This document shows, in pieces, positions 11,891-23,810 of a stretch of DNA of 64,000 nt (its first letter is position 1; every line of letters starts with the position of its first letter). Below the pieces are notes generated by a model that saw only the letters and a program-made list of their open reading frames with translations, was not told where the DNA came from and made no database searches. Origin of the DNA: Zeugodacus cucurbitae (lineage: Eukaryota > Arthropoda > Insecta > Diptera > Tephritidae). The stretch is taken from the NCBI RefSeq assembly GCF_028554725.1, contig NC_071667.1, positions 53,003,501-53,067,500 of the forward strand. The letters are read 5' to 3'. A program made the translations under genes and the position numbers.

Positions 11891-14074
11891 GTAACCTTTT
11901 TGTCGACAAAAGTTGAAACCATCGAATCAGACAATATACCACAGTTGTTTCCTAAGAATTTTAGATAATTTTTTCGAATGGTTCGTCGTTTGGCATATTA
12001 AAATTCGAGTCCGTTCCGGAGTTTTGATAAAATCTAGTGTATCATTAAACTCAGAGTCTCCTTCAAGGTCGTCTAAATGAGCTGATATATTTATGAACAA
12101 TGTAAATGTTTTATTCTTAAATGTTGATTTCTGCCTTTCGGGACCGTGACAGTCAAGTTTTTTTTGTTTGGACTCTGTGCCAGTGTAGTAGACACCTCAG
12201 AACTGTTCGACTTGAATTTTTAAGTTTTTCAACAGAAAAGAATTCATATTCTACCACTAATCAAATTTAAGGGTGAAACTCTACTAAAACATCTACACAA
12301 CCCCTGACAAGCACGCACGATGCCACTCAGCACTCATGGTCGCCATTTTTAATCACATTAACTATAAACATTTTCGAAATGAAATTTCTCAACTCTTATT
12401 GCCATTTCAGTATTTCAAGCGGTACGCTTAAGTAAGTATGTAACTTGAGAGTGTGTTATATGAGAGTTCACAAGGATTTGCGTCAGTTGTCATTAGAAAG
12501 TCGCGGCATTAATGAGAAACGCAACGGTACTCAAGTGGCAGCGTATTGCGAAACTAATGAGCAAACTAATTAAGTGGCAATGAAAATTAATTAACAACAT
12601 TGTGACAGTAATATAATCGGGTGACTGTATATATATGTGTGGCTGTGTGTGTATGTGGGAAGGAGCAGTGTAATGAGCCAATTGAAAAGTGAAGGGAACT
12701 AAGGACGACAGTTGAAATTTGTATGCACTGCTAAATTTTATTTTCATTTTTATTTTTATTTTCGCATTTTATTTTAGTTCATTTTTGTGAAACAGTTGAC
12801 ATATTGATTGCAGCTGCCAGGAGACACTCACACACACACACACACACGCCCTCACATAGTGCCATTAAAAGTTGAATAGACATTGATACGAGTGTGGAGA
12901 GCGAGAGCAAAATAATGATGACTGTTTTATAAATGTACTTAGTTCTGTGTGGAGAAAAGCGAAACAAATCGAAAAATAAAAATAAAAGCCAAAAAACAAT
13001 GAAAAAAGTTTAATGCAAACAGCAGACAAATATACAAAAGGCAACTTTAATGCTGAACTCAAGTGCTGAGTTTACTGTGAAAGGGGCGGACGGAGGGTGA
13101 CTAGCGGTTGATGGCAATCATTTGATGTCACAGTGGTGACTTTGTCAAATGACAACCGGAAAATGACGAGGATGTCGAAAAAATTGCAGCCTTAATTAAG
13201 TGAATGAATGCAGAGGCAGTTGTTGTTTGTTACACACACATACAAGTGAATGTGTGTTTGTATGTAGACAGATTTGAGCTCATTGATGTACATATATCTA
13301 TATAACACTTATATAACACATAGAAATGTGAACTTTTTAGGTTTTGCTAATACCTCGCCATATCTATACACTCATATACATACATACAAATATATCTGTC
13401 GTTGTTGTTGTTGCCTTAACTGTAATTTGTTGGTATGCACCGTTGTTTGTTTGTTTAGCGAAAAACTTGCATGCAGACCATTTGTCTTTTGCTGACTGCC
13501 GACTGCTGACTGCTTTTGCTGTTTAATGTCATGTTAGCAAAAATGAAATAAAAATCATGCAACAAAAACAACAACAAATATGAACTGTCTAAAGCAAACA
13601 AAATGAACTGATATACAAATAAATCAACATGCAACTGGAACACAGACAAACAACGCCAATGACAACGACAACACCAATGAAGCGTTAGCGTGCCATTAAA
13701 AGGCGCCTGAAATCTGCTACGTAGACATGTAAAGGGTGTTGCGATAAGGACGGTCAGTTTTTCTAGAAGCCTCTTGGTTCACTCATTATATTAGTCTTCT
13801 TAGTATATGTATTTATCGGTTTTAGCAGGTTATTGTCTTCTTAATTCTTATCTTGTTAAGCTTAGATCAACTTGGTTAGCAATAGTTTAGAGTGAAGTTG
13901 AATCCGTCAGTATAAATTAAGAGACTTCGCTTCTCCCTCGCAGTAGTTTTACACCATTCTCATACTCTTCGTTAGATTTTATGTACTTTTTGGGTTGCCA
14001 AGTTGGGAGTACTTAGTCGAATAAAATGCAATATAGTTCCAGTTAAATAGGATCGACTATTTTAGGATGGTATA
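11891..14074. other. no gene seen; CA microsatellite
   Basis: A+T-rich sequence without a supported exon. A (CA)n tract lies at 12829-12847 and Drosophila-like AACAAC/TTGTTG runs at about 13397-13412 and 13561-13578. The overlapping frames at 13274-13649 on both strands are low-complexity. Confidence 0.5.
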
Positions 14075-14675
14075 TCGAGATATCTCCTGTCATCAAACAA
14101 AGAGTCTTAAAGAAAAACAAAGCTTGAAATTGTGCTAATTTCATCTATCTTGAAATCAGAATTAACACGAGCGACAAAGTCAGCCTCCAAATCCAACGCA
14201 TCATCAGCCTGCTACTTTTGATTGAGTGGGAAAACAAAAGGTAAAGTCCTCTCTCGACGAATAAAGATCAAATTCTACACGCCTCTTATCATTCCCGTAC
14301 TGCTTTATTGTGCAGAAGCATAGACTATGCCGACATCCGATGAGACGACACTATGAGCTTTCAAGAGAAAGGTTTTTCAAAAGATTTATAATCATTTGAA
14401 CCGGACACCGGCGAATTCTGAAGACAATGCGAGTTATACGATGACATTGAAATAGTTCGGCGAATAAAACGAGAGCGTATACGATGGCTTGGTCATTTTC
14501 CGAATTGACGAAAGCGCTCCAGCTTTGAAAGTGTACGATGCAGTACCCGCTGGTGGTAGCCGAGGAAGAGTAAGACCTCCACTACGTTGTAAAGACCAGC
14601 TGGAGAAAGACCTTGCAGCAATTGGTATCACCAATTGGCGCCAAACAGCCAAAAGTAATCGCGTAAGCGGTGTCC
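14075..14675 (+). pseudogene. RTE-like retrotransposon, decayed 3' part of the reverse transcriptase ORF
   Basis: Reading the three frames in turn recovers the same order as in the copies at 33 and 41 kb: the end of the palm region, the YLG-type block (here ATCTATCTTGAAATCAGAAT), the IIPVLLY-AEA block, the FERKVLRK-like block, then RWLGH and PAGGSRGR with a following PPLR-KDQLEKDL. Several stops and frameshifts break it, and the last codons before the 3' end are deleted. It is an old, 5'-truncated copy without coding potential. The 80-codon frame at 14489 is only its last piece. Confidence 0.75.
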
Positions 14676-16869
14676 TTACTCTGTCACCTGTAAATAAGAA
14701 TATGCTATCGAACACAAGATCACAGACTTAAATTCTTATGCAATGAATAGTAACACCAGCAAATGGATCTTTAAACAAGATACGGTAACCAATCATTCCA
14801 AAGCTTTGAGTTGAGATCTACTCTGTGCTATTTAATTTAAGGGTTAGCTGAGATACAAACTCGGTAGTGTCTGTGTAGCTTTCATCGGGAGTCTGCTTGA
14901 ATCAAGTAGCTTCACCTACGTTGCCAAGTCCAAAATTGGAATAATGACATGTTTTGTCTTGGATTATACAGGCACACCACTGAAATGCGACGAATATGAT
15001 CTTCAAATATTGAGGACTCGAACATGCTTCATGAAAGCTGCAACTCAAAGGACAATCACTAATTTCAATATAAACCATTTTATTTAGAAAACATTTCGCA
15101 AACTAACTTCTCCCAACTGAAGACCCCTTATATTTGTTCGGTAGCATTCAAAAACGGAATAAACAAATGAGCAGACTTCTATGCTGCAGGCAACTCAGTG
15201 GAAACAAACAGCATACAAATTTGTAAATACACTACTTGCATACTGCATACATACATACACATACACAGATCTATAAATGTATAAGTGTGTATATATGTAG
15301 GTGAGTGGGCGTGTTGTTGTCGACGTTATGATGGCATGCAAATATGTCGAAAGAAAGTAGATTTGCGAAATCGCCTCGCTTACAAACCAAACAAATGCTG
15401 GTAGCCCCAACGAGACAACAACGCAACAACAACAACGGTGAGTGAGATTGTTATTGTAGCATTGGTAGCGACAACAGTGTGGCATGTTAGTCATTCTAAG
15501 AATGCTGATTAGCAAAATAACACAAGCGATTGGACTGCAAAAAAGTACAGTGAAATGCGAATCAAGCACATGGTGGAGAAAAGGAGGGTACACACTTTTC
15601 GACTAATTTTTGGTAAATGGTGGAGAAAAGGAGGGTACACACTTTTCGACTCATTTTTGGTAAACACTTTTTAACTTTCGGCTAAAATGTATAGTCCAGT
15701 ACTTCTTCTTTAGTGGTACTATAAGAGAAATTGGTTTCTGTCTGTCTTGTGGTAGTTCATGTGATATGAATGATCTTTCTCCAAGACTTAATCAAAGTGC
15801 TTGACTTTCTTAGCTAAGGTCTTTTACCACTTCCATATTACTTTGTCTCTCACAGTTGGTACCAATGAAGGGTTCCTAAAATAAATGTACAGCTGTCTAC
15901 GCTAACGCGATTACCATCCATTGAAATTTCTCAGTCCATTACTGAGAACTTAATATCACCTTGAAAATAATCGACTTGATAAGCTTTAAGCCGACTTCAG
16001 CCATTGCCAGTCGGGGCGATAAACTGGAACTTTACCCAGAAGAAAGAAAACAATCACGAACTGTAGGATAACAAAAACACCACAAGAACATCGACTCATA
16101 CTGGACTTAATGTCCCCGTCTAAAGATTATGTCCAACTTGTTCCAAGTATATTAATTTACATTTCCCGGGGTCCGCTCCCCAGTCAACATAAATCTGCGG
16201 GATGTTTGGATACCGGAAATAGTATGACTTGACTCTTCTTTGCGCGTTCTGATTCCATCGAAATTCGATTATATTCAAAAAGAACGAATAAAATCCTTTG
16301 GAGATTGATTAAACCTCTAAACTAATCTAAGTTTCGGAAACGAATACAAAACAGAAAAGATTTCACTACATTGTACACTTTACCTAACTTTATTTCGACT
16401 TGGAAGCTCTTTCATTCACTGTATATGCCGATTACTTGCAATGTAAACAAATGAGCAGACGACTTGCGAATGTTCAAATGAAAGTTGTACGATTGTAAAT
16501 AACAGTAACACTTTTCACAATTCAAGAGCACAAAATTCCAGCACGACATAACCCAGAGTAATCAACAACGAAAACATAATTCTAAAAACGAAAACGTACA
16601 CCAACGAAGTATGCATGCCTGAAGCTGAAAGCAAATACGAAAGGCTGGTATGCTGTCACAGACGCATGTCATATTTGCCTCAGAGCTATGAGTATTTGCA
16701 TTTATGTCCATAAAACGTTGCTTACAGGCGCACATGCTCGAATGCCCCGCAAGGAAAGGAATATATTTCGAATTGATTTGAGTATCATATAGATGTATCA
16801 TTGGGTTATCTCAGCATCATATATGCGAGTAACGATGACACTTAAACGTTATAGTAATCGCAAAATATA
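14676..16869. other. no gene seen; one recent tandem duplication
   Basis: No exon is supported. The minus frame at 15195-15593 is broken by low-complexity stretches and has no splice signals. The only clear structure is the 47-bp tandem duplication at 15571-15664. Confidence 0.5.
15571..15664. repeat. 47-bp tandem duplication, two units
   Basis: The unit beginning TGGTGGAGAAAAGGAGGGTA occurs at 15571-15617 and again at 15618-15664, with one obvious substitution (ACTAATTTT versus ACTCATTTT). The near identity shows a recent duplication. Confidence 0.9.
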
Positions 16870-17477
16870 TATTTTTATCATAAACGTGCTAGGCGTATAC
16901 TCGGTGTAGTTCCAGTTCCGTCTAAATAGAAAGACGAGGCGGATGAGATCAGAAGAATGGACACCAGTCGTCCTATTTCCTGGGGACAAGCCGGGCCTCC
17001 GCGGTCGTCTTGTGCTCTAGTGTTGAATCCTTGGACCTCTCGCGAGCTCAGTAAACGCTGGTTATCAACCAGATTCTGCTCGGTTGCGAGATTCTTTCGC
17101 CCCAGAGGGGACCGCATGAGGTCGGCTGAAATACTGGAAGGCTGACCAATGGAAGTACTCACTGGAGACATTTGATTAGATACATGGATACATGCGTAGA
17201 GGTTAGGAATCCTGCCGGACGCAAACTGCCATAGCTGTAACATCAAGTAATTTCCTCATCTACTGTCCAGCGTTCGAAAAAAAATTTAAAATATCTCGGT
17301 AACTTGCCGAAATGGACCTCATAAAATTTGCTATAGTTTCAAAGCGCTCCGACGATACATAAGGGTCTTCTTTGCGTTCTGTACTCAGCCGTCTTTTGAT
17401 ATCACAATGGACCGGTTTAGGTGTTCAAGTGATATCCATCGCGAGGGTCAGTCTTTGAACCTAATTTGACCTAACAC
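16870..17477 (-). repeat. dispersed repeat family C, copy 2
   Basis: The part 17130-17477 matches 6758-7130 in reverse orientation. The part 16870-17130 is unusually G+C-rich for the area and has a minus frame of 122 codons, but the frame mixes repeat and flank, has no family I recognise, and is not kept in copy 1. I treat it as a longer version of the same element. Confidence 0.45.
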
Positions 17478-19631
17478 ATCTCTCTATCCATTATCTCTTA
17501 CCTTAGATAACACCACGCTCTCGGCAAATGACTTTAATATTACAAGGCTATACCGTACAGGGCTCTCGTAACTCTTTTTTTATTTTTTCACTTCTCTAGG
17601 AGTGATTTATCGAAATTCTTCTGATACTGAGCTGTAACTTATCCAAACTTCAAATTCAAAATTTCCTACAGGGTACTTCCGAGTACACATATGTATACCG
17701 CAGAATAGCTCCAACAAACTGCGAGTATTTATTGTACGTAATTGAAAATGCAGCAATGGAAAAATGTTCATTTTGGACAAGTTGACAAACCAAAAACAAA
17801 ATGACTGACTGATGAACTGACCGATTGAATGACTGCCTGACTGCCTGACTGCGTGATTCGTGTGAGTGAAATGTAGTGGTCAACATGGAAAGGGAAATGG
17901 ATAGCAGCAATAAGCGGTCAAAATGTGGTGGGCGTGTGTGTTTGTGTGGCTAAGTGAGTGCGCAAGTGACTGATTGCTTTTGAAAATAGTTTTGCTTGCG
18001 GCAAAGCATTTAGTATACAGATTGTGTCTGCTTTTGTGTGCATTTGTGTTTGCCTGTGTGTGTGTGTGTGTGGCATTTATGGCTTTGATATAATTCATGC
18101 ATTCACCACTAATAGTTCATTTATTTTCGGCTGCCAAAAAAAGAACAAGAATGAACGAAAAAATATCCATCAGTTAAGCTTTCAACGGCAATATTCAAAT
18201 AAATTTGTATTGTGTGTGTCACATGGAGTGTGGAGTCTCGGTCCATTCACACTCCTGCCATTTTTCGTAATTAATGACGGACATAAATATCAAGTTGGCC
18301 AAAATATTTGTGGCATTATTAGTGTCACCGCATTCGCTGCCCCAACACCGCGTCCACTCAAATGCGTTGACATATTGCTGGCGTCAGTTGGCTGTGGTTC
18401 CATTATACTACGCACACACATAGATGGCGCTGCTGCTGCTACTGGCCCTTATTGTTTGTTTTGGTGGGTTGGTTGGGGTTTTGTGGCATTGCCGCAATTG
18501 TGTGGTGGCTTCTATTTAACTCAATACCGATATAAGTGTGCATGTATGTGCCTTCCATCCCTCTCTTTTGTTGTGCAGATTTTTCAAAAGCTGGTTTTTG
18601 TTGCCTCTTTTGTCGCTGACGTTTGCCGATTTATGTCGCAAGAAGCCAATGAAATTATTGGGTGTGAGCCTTAAGCTCTTTGCTAATGTGTGAGGCGGCG
18701 CTTTTGCGTATGTAATGGCTTTCTTCTTGCCTCACTTCATCACACTTTCCGTCACAATAAAATATTGTGATTGAATTGAATAGAAAAGATATCCATTAAT
18801 TACGTTAGGTAAATGTGCTGTGCCTTGCAGAGTCGTAAATCAACCTATGAAATCCACAGCTGTTTACAGTTTTACGTCATAAATAAATAACAAACTAATC
18901 GTGTAATTAAGATCTGTAATATTTATTTAGTCAACGAATTCTGTATATTACTTCATGTATAACCTTTTCTTGAAGAACCATTTATTGAATCATTAAGAGC
19001 TCAAGAAACCAACACATTTTTATGTTTTTAGCCGCTTTTTATTGTTTAATATATATAATAGCAATTCTGTTATTGAGGTATCTGAGTTGAAGACCACAGG
19101 TTCTTCCAAAACTTAACTCAAATAAACTCATAATTTCGCATTTACGAAAAAATCAGAGATTCAGCCACTAACTGATTTAAAATTAAGATTCAATTGAACA
19201 ATTAACTAATTACTTAATTAGGATTCAATTAAATTGTTTAATGATAAATGCATGAAAGAAGAAATAGCACAGCTCAATGGATGCAAAAGCCTGGGTTGAA
19301 CAAATTTTGTTGTGATACTGTATGGGTTTAACAATTACTAGATTATCCGTTTTTTTGTATTTCAAAGGTCAATACAATCAAAATGATTCTAATTACCGAC
19401 ATGGAGAAATATCTATTATTACTTAATGAAGCTGGTTTCTAAATTAAGCTGGTTAGTTATCTTTTGTGAATACAAGAGCTTTGCAAAATAGATTCCTAAA
19501 TATAAGAAGAGATTAATTATTTCTACTGTTGGAAATTTACAACTCCTCCTCCTCCTCCTGATGGGATTAGTTATGGACTTCTTCCAACTAGCCATGTTCA
19601 ACTTTGAAAATGACACCCAACAAGTTCTAAA
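17478..19631. other. no gene seen; TG microsatellite
   Basis: A (TG)n tract lies at 18055-18073. The plus frame at 18024-18674 (216 codons) begins inside that tract, is rich in Cys and Val from it, and has no recognisable domain. I see no other candidate exon. Confidence 0.45.
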
Positions 19632-20462
19632 TTTTTTTCCATATATTTCTTTATTTATTGAATCTGCTCTTTGAAGCCTAACAATAAGTTATAAAATCTT
19701 AATTCCAATTAAAACTAGACAAGCTCAACCAATTGATTGAATTGTTTTGGTGAAACATTGCCCCTCAGTGTGCTGGCATATCTCTTCTTTTTAGACGTGA
19801 GTGATTACAAGAATGTAATAAAGCATTAGGCAATGGGTTTGGGTGATCTCGGAGTTTGGATAAATATTTGTTTCTGCTGTTCTCTACTTCTTTCTTTACC
19901 ATGAGAATACCAAGATCTTTATGGTTATTTTCATTACGCATGTACCATGGTGAGCACGTGATTGTTCTAAGCATTTTTGATTGCAATCTCTGAATTATAT
20001 CGATATTGGTTGCACAGGTCGTTCCCCACAGTTGGATGCCGTACATCCAATCGGCTTTATGACCGCGTTATATAATAGAACTTTGTTGTCTATGCTAAGT
20101 TTTGAATTTATTTAAAAGCCAATATTGTTCATTTTAACTGCCGGGCACGTTTTTGATCTTAGGGAAAATGTAACATGCTTGCACTTTTGTTCATTCACAT
20201 TTATACGCCAGTTGGCTAGCCATTCTTCCACAAAAATCAAATGCTCTCCTAATACTTTTGATGCTATAATTGGGCATTTGTTTCGACTCACTAAAGCTGT
20301 GTCATCCGCTGTTGGAAGGTCTGCTGTATATATTATGTATAGAGTTGGCCCAAAAACACTGCCCTGAGGTACACCAGCTCTTATTGGTCGTTCTTCAGAT
20401 ATGAAGTCTCCTTCTTTGACAGTAAACTTTCTATTTTTTAAATAAGAAGAAATCCTTCATGA
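19632..20462 (-). pseudogene. Jockey-type non-LTR retrotransposon, 5'-truncated and decayed reverse transcriptase
   Basis: On the minus strand, pieces of a reverse transcriptase can be read in order: a PIRAGVPQGSVFGPTLYIIY block, then DLPTADDTALVSR (the catalytic ADD motif, with neighbouring residues lost), VEEWLANWRINVNEQKC, then KLSIDNKVLLYNAVIKP and a 93-codon open piece with YGIQLWGT and IQRLQSKMLRTI. This is the Jockey-clade order and wording. Internal stops and frameshifts separate the pieces. The 3' untranslated part ends with AATAAATAAAGAAATA and an A-rich run at about 19632-19650, as expected of a poly(A)-tailed element. It is not functional. Confidence 0.8.
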
Positions 20463-20525
20463 TTTATACATAGCAGATGCTGGGAATTGCCGGACTTTAG
20501 AAGATTTAAGTTGGACTCAAAGCGA

Positions 20526-20742
20526 TACATAAATTCAATATTTAAGTTCAATCTTTATTCCGGAGATTTTTGATCCCCCAAAGGATTTGTTTTTAATTGT
20601 GTGAACTCCTGATCGGAAGTCAGCGTTCACGTCTACCTCTAATCTATCTAGATATATGCCGACATAAGGAATACCATTCTTACTCCGTGCGGTTTTTGTA
20701 ATTCCACCAGCCACAATTGTTTCATAGTTGAAATTTTATTTA
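20526..20742 (-). other. unidentified protein-like fragment, no start codon
   Basis: The minus strand has a 65-codon open frame, without an ATG in frame at its start, that ends at TAT-TGA. Its composition is protein-like (for example VAGGITKTARSKNGIPYVGI and VDVNADFRSGVHTIKNK), unlike the low-complexity frames nearby. It lies 60 bp upstream of the Jockey relic on the same strand. I do not recognise it. It may be an exon, another mobile-element fragment, or chance. Confidence 0.25.
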
Positions 20743-22559
20743 ATTTTGCGAATGGCATGATGAAACAACTTTTCATTTTAAAATCCCAGTCTTAACATTT
20801 GGACTACAACGCCCAAATTTCCTGCGCTTTATCTAAAAAGTTTGAGCTATGTGGGGACTATGGTTATGAATTCAACTAACGTTTCGCAGCTACTTGGCAT
20901 TCTGCAGGCATAGACACATAGTCAGCGGGACACATAATCATAGGTACTGTTAGAGTCCACAATAACTTTCAGCAGCCATCAGCACCAGCGCCCAAATTAT
21001 CTCTTAGTAGTTACAACTAAAATCTTATGTTTCACATAACTTGCCAACAACAGCAACAACAATGTAGAGCATACACGCTTCAGCGCCCAAAAATATGTTA
21101 TGGCAAATGAACAGCTTGAAGACGACAGGAATTTCTATAAATGTGTGCTTCTGCTTCATAGCTGTGTAAAACTGTCTTTGCAGGTGAGTGTGTGTGTGTG
21201 TGTGCGGGAATTACAAGCAAAGGTAAGCTGATAGCACAGATAAGCGCGTACGTGTTGCCAAAAGCGATTCATCAGTAGGATTTCCAAGAAACAGAAATTA
21301 TGCCAAGAAAACAAAATGAAAATTCACACAGACGCACTCACACATTTATGCATACACTTGTATATCAGGATGTAAGCCAAGCCGGAAAAGAGTTTAGCGC
21401 AAAAAGTAAAAGGGCAAACAGCACAAGCAAAAAAGCGCAAAGCAAAATTACGAGTTTGTCAGAAAAGTTTTTCACTTTGTGGTAATTTTTCGGCGCTAAC
21501 TGCAAAAGAATGCAACTCAGCGAGTCAAGAGCAGGCGGGTGCCCGGCACTTGCGCTACAAACGGCTGGCGGCGCTATGGCTACGCGAATTCAGGTTGCGA
21601 CACCGTCGTTGTTGTTGTTGTTGCTGGCCTTAGCGACAGCTAGCAAAGATAAATACATAGATAGATATATAGTATATGTACCTGCCTACGGATGTTGAGG
21701 CACACAAACACTTATTAATATGTTAGCGCCACTGGTTTACGATACAAATCATATAAAGCGGTTAGCGTTGCGAAAACATAAAATTTCCGCTGGATGCTGC
21801 TGACGGAAACGTAATTTCTTCATTTTACATTTGTATTTGTAGTTTCTTATGCCGTCATTGTTGTTGTATTGTAAGTTACTACGCGATGTCGTAAACGTAT
21901 TGTGAATACACGAAAGTTATACGAGCCAAAAATTGTTTTAAGTGTCCGCTATATACACACGCAAATCGGCAAAGATTTATATAAACATATAGTATATATA
22001 TACTTTATGTCTCCAACGTTAAAGTACTTATATTACTTGGGTACAAGTAATAAAGTAGCTATTTCTTGTTTTACAATGTTGCTTTGTACACCTGAATAAG
22101 TTATACCCTCTTATATTGGTATACCTTTGGGTTATCTAAATTGTATACCAAGAGTTAGGATCATAAAACAGTTATTTTTACGTCACCTACATATCCTTCA
22201 TATGAAGTTTCTCATTTCTTTTGTAATGTTGCACTACATATAAATGAAGGGTCAAACAAATTTTCAGTGAATCTAATCTCACAATGTCTGAAATAGGTTA
22301 TTTTTTTCTAGTTAAGAAGAGAGAGGCTTTAGTAATTTTAAAATGTTTCAAAAGTGGCTGTGTCTTAGACTTATAAAGATATAATTGAAATTAATAAACT
22401 TAAAACAATAGTGGAAATGTGAAAATGGGGAAAAATCGGGTATAACTATGCTTTAAAAAGTCTTGGTTATAACTTTTCCTCTATATATGTATGATAAATA
22501 TCGGGTTAAAACGTGACGGGTTTTGAGAGCCCAATTGTCTAAATTTTTAACAGCTTTGC
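20743..22559. other. no gene seen; GT microsatellite
   Basis: A (GT)n tract lies at 21188-21204. The frames at 21300-21485 and 21510-21698 lack splice context and recognisable motifs. I see nothing else. Confidence 0.45.
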
Positions 22560-22860
22560 TTGACTGCAGTCTCCATCTTCGTCAGACATGATTCCGTGTA
22601 ACTTTTTCCAACTTATTTCCAAAACAAAGAGACGTCGTTTTACAAGCATTCAAGAAATCGATGAAAGATACAAAGGCTATCTCAAAAATCGAATTTGAGA
22701 AGTGTTTCGACGATTGGAAGAGGCACTGGCATAAATGCATAATATCGAATGGGGACAATTTTAAAGGGGACAACATTAAGGTATACGAGTGAATAAATAT
22801 TAAAAAAAAACAACGAAAATTTTCCTTGGTTTTGAACACACCTTGTATATACTTCATGTC
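22560..22860 (+). pseudogene. mariner-type transposase relic, C-terminal end and terminal repeat
   Basis: On the plus strand, with frameshifts, one reads a mariner C-terminus: an IQEIDERY-like block, then AISKIEFEKCFDDWKRHWHK in shifting frames, then SNGDNFKGDN. The order KCFDDWK-RWHKC-GDYFEGDN is typical of mariner-family transposases. The 3' end CACACCTTGTATA at 22840-22852 looks like the terminal inverted repeat. The 5' two thirds, including the catalytic residues, are absent, so this is a dead remnant. Confidence 0.7.
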
Positions 22861-23224
22861 TGTATTACTCTAAATGGGCGATTATTGAAAGAGCTCTTTC
22901 CACTTTAGATTAATTATTATATTTACTAATCTCTTCAGTGGGATCGAAATGCACAGTGGATCCGCTTGAATGAAGCCGCGGCCATAAATATGAAAATAAA
23001 ATGAAATTTTCATCAAAAATCTCGAAAAATATTCTAAACATATAAAAAAAAAAAATAGCCACATCGAGCGACTATATCCTATAGCTCCCATAGGAACGAT
23101 CAGGACAAGTTATAATATTTTTTTTATTTTTTCGCCCACTTCTTTACATATATACATATACAGATTCTTATTAAGACATTTCTATACATACATATACATT
23201 TATACAGATTGTTAATGAGATATT
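22861..23224. other. no gene seen
   Basis: A+T-rich filler between the mariner relic and a family A fragment. Nothing recognisable. Confidence 0.4.
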
Positions 23225-23810
23225 ATATACAGATATTTAAAAAAAAATGTTGCTATGTTCGTATCTGAGAGATTTACCGAATTAGCCAAAAACACTGAGG
23301 CAATCATGTTCTATATCTGGGGCCTTGAAAGGTTATGGTCCGATTTCGGCGATTTTTACAGTGGCGATGCCACACTCTAAATGTAGTATTTGTATCAGAT
23401 GGACTTCAAAATTATGGTGTAAATGTTGTAAACCGATTTCGCCATTTTTAAACTGTAGTATTGGGAGGCACAAATAATTTGTGAAACGAGTTTCGTTGGA
23501 ATTGGTCGAGTAGTTTTTGAGATATGGTTTTTTAACCCATTTGTGGACGTCGCCAAGCCCATTGTCCATATTTTATGCCAAGTTTAATGCATCTTTTCTG
23601 TACCTTCTTTACGATAAAATTTAGCGTTGCTGGTGTTTTCGTTACTGAATTAAAGCACTTTTCGTAGTTTTCAACATAACATATGTATGGGAGGTGGGTG
23701 TGGTTATAATCCGATTTCCTATTTCCTATAGCTTTAGCAGTTTATGAGATATGCACAAAAACTATAAATGGGCGCGGCCACGCCCACTTTCCCAAAATCA
23801 ACTTCAACTT
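23225..23810 (+). mobile_element. family A fragment
   Basis: Plus-oriented middle of family A: TATCTGGGGCCTTGAAAGGT, GGTCCGATTTCGGCGATTTT, TTGGTCGAGTAGTTTTTGAG, ATGGGAGGTGGGTGTGGTTA and GGGCGCGGCCACGCCCACTT in the standard order. Both terminal 16-mers are missing. Confidence 0.65.

Noticed and set aside
16878..17246. 122-codon minus-strand frame
   Set aside because: Covers repeat family C copy 2 and its extension; not kept in copy 1 and no recognised motif.
18024..18674. 216-codon plus-strand frame
   Set aside because: Starts in a TG tract, rich in Cys/Val from it, no domain, no splice signals that would fit a gene.
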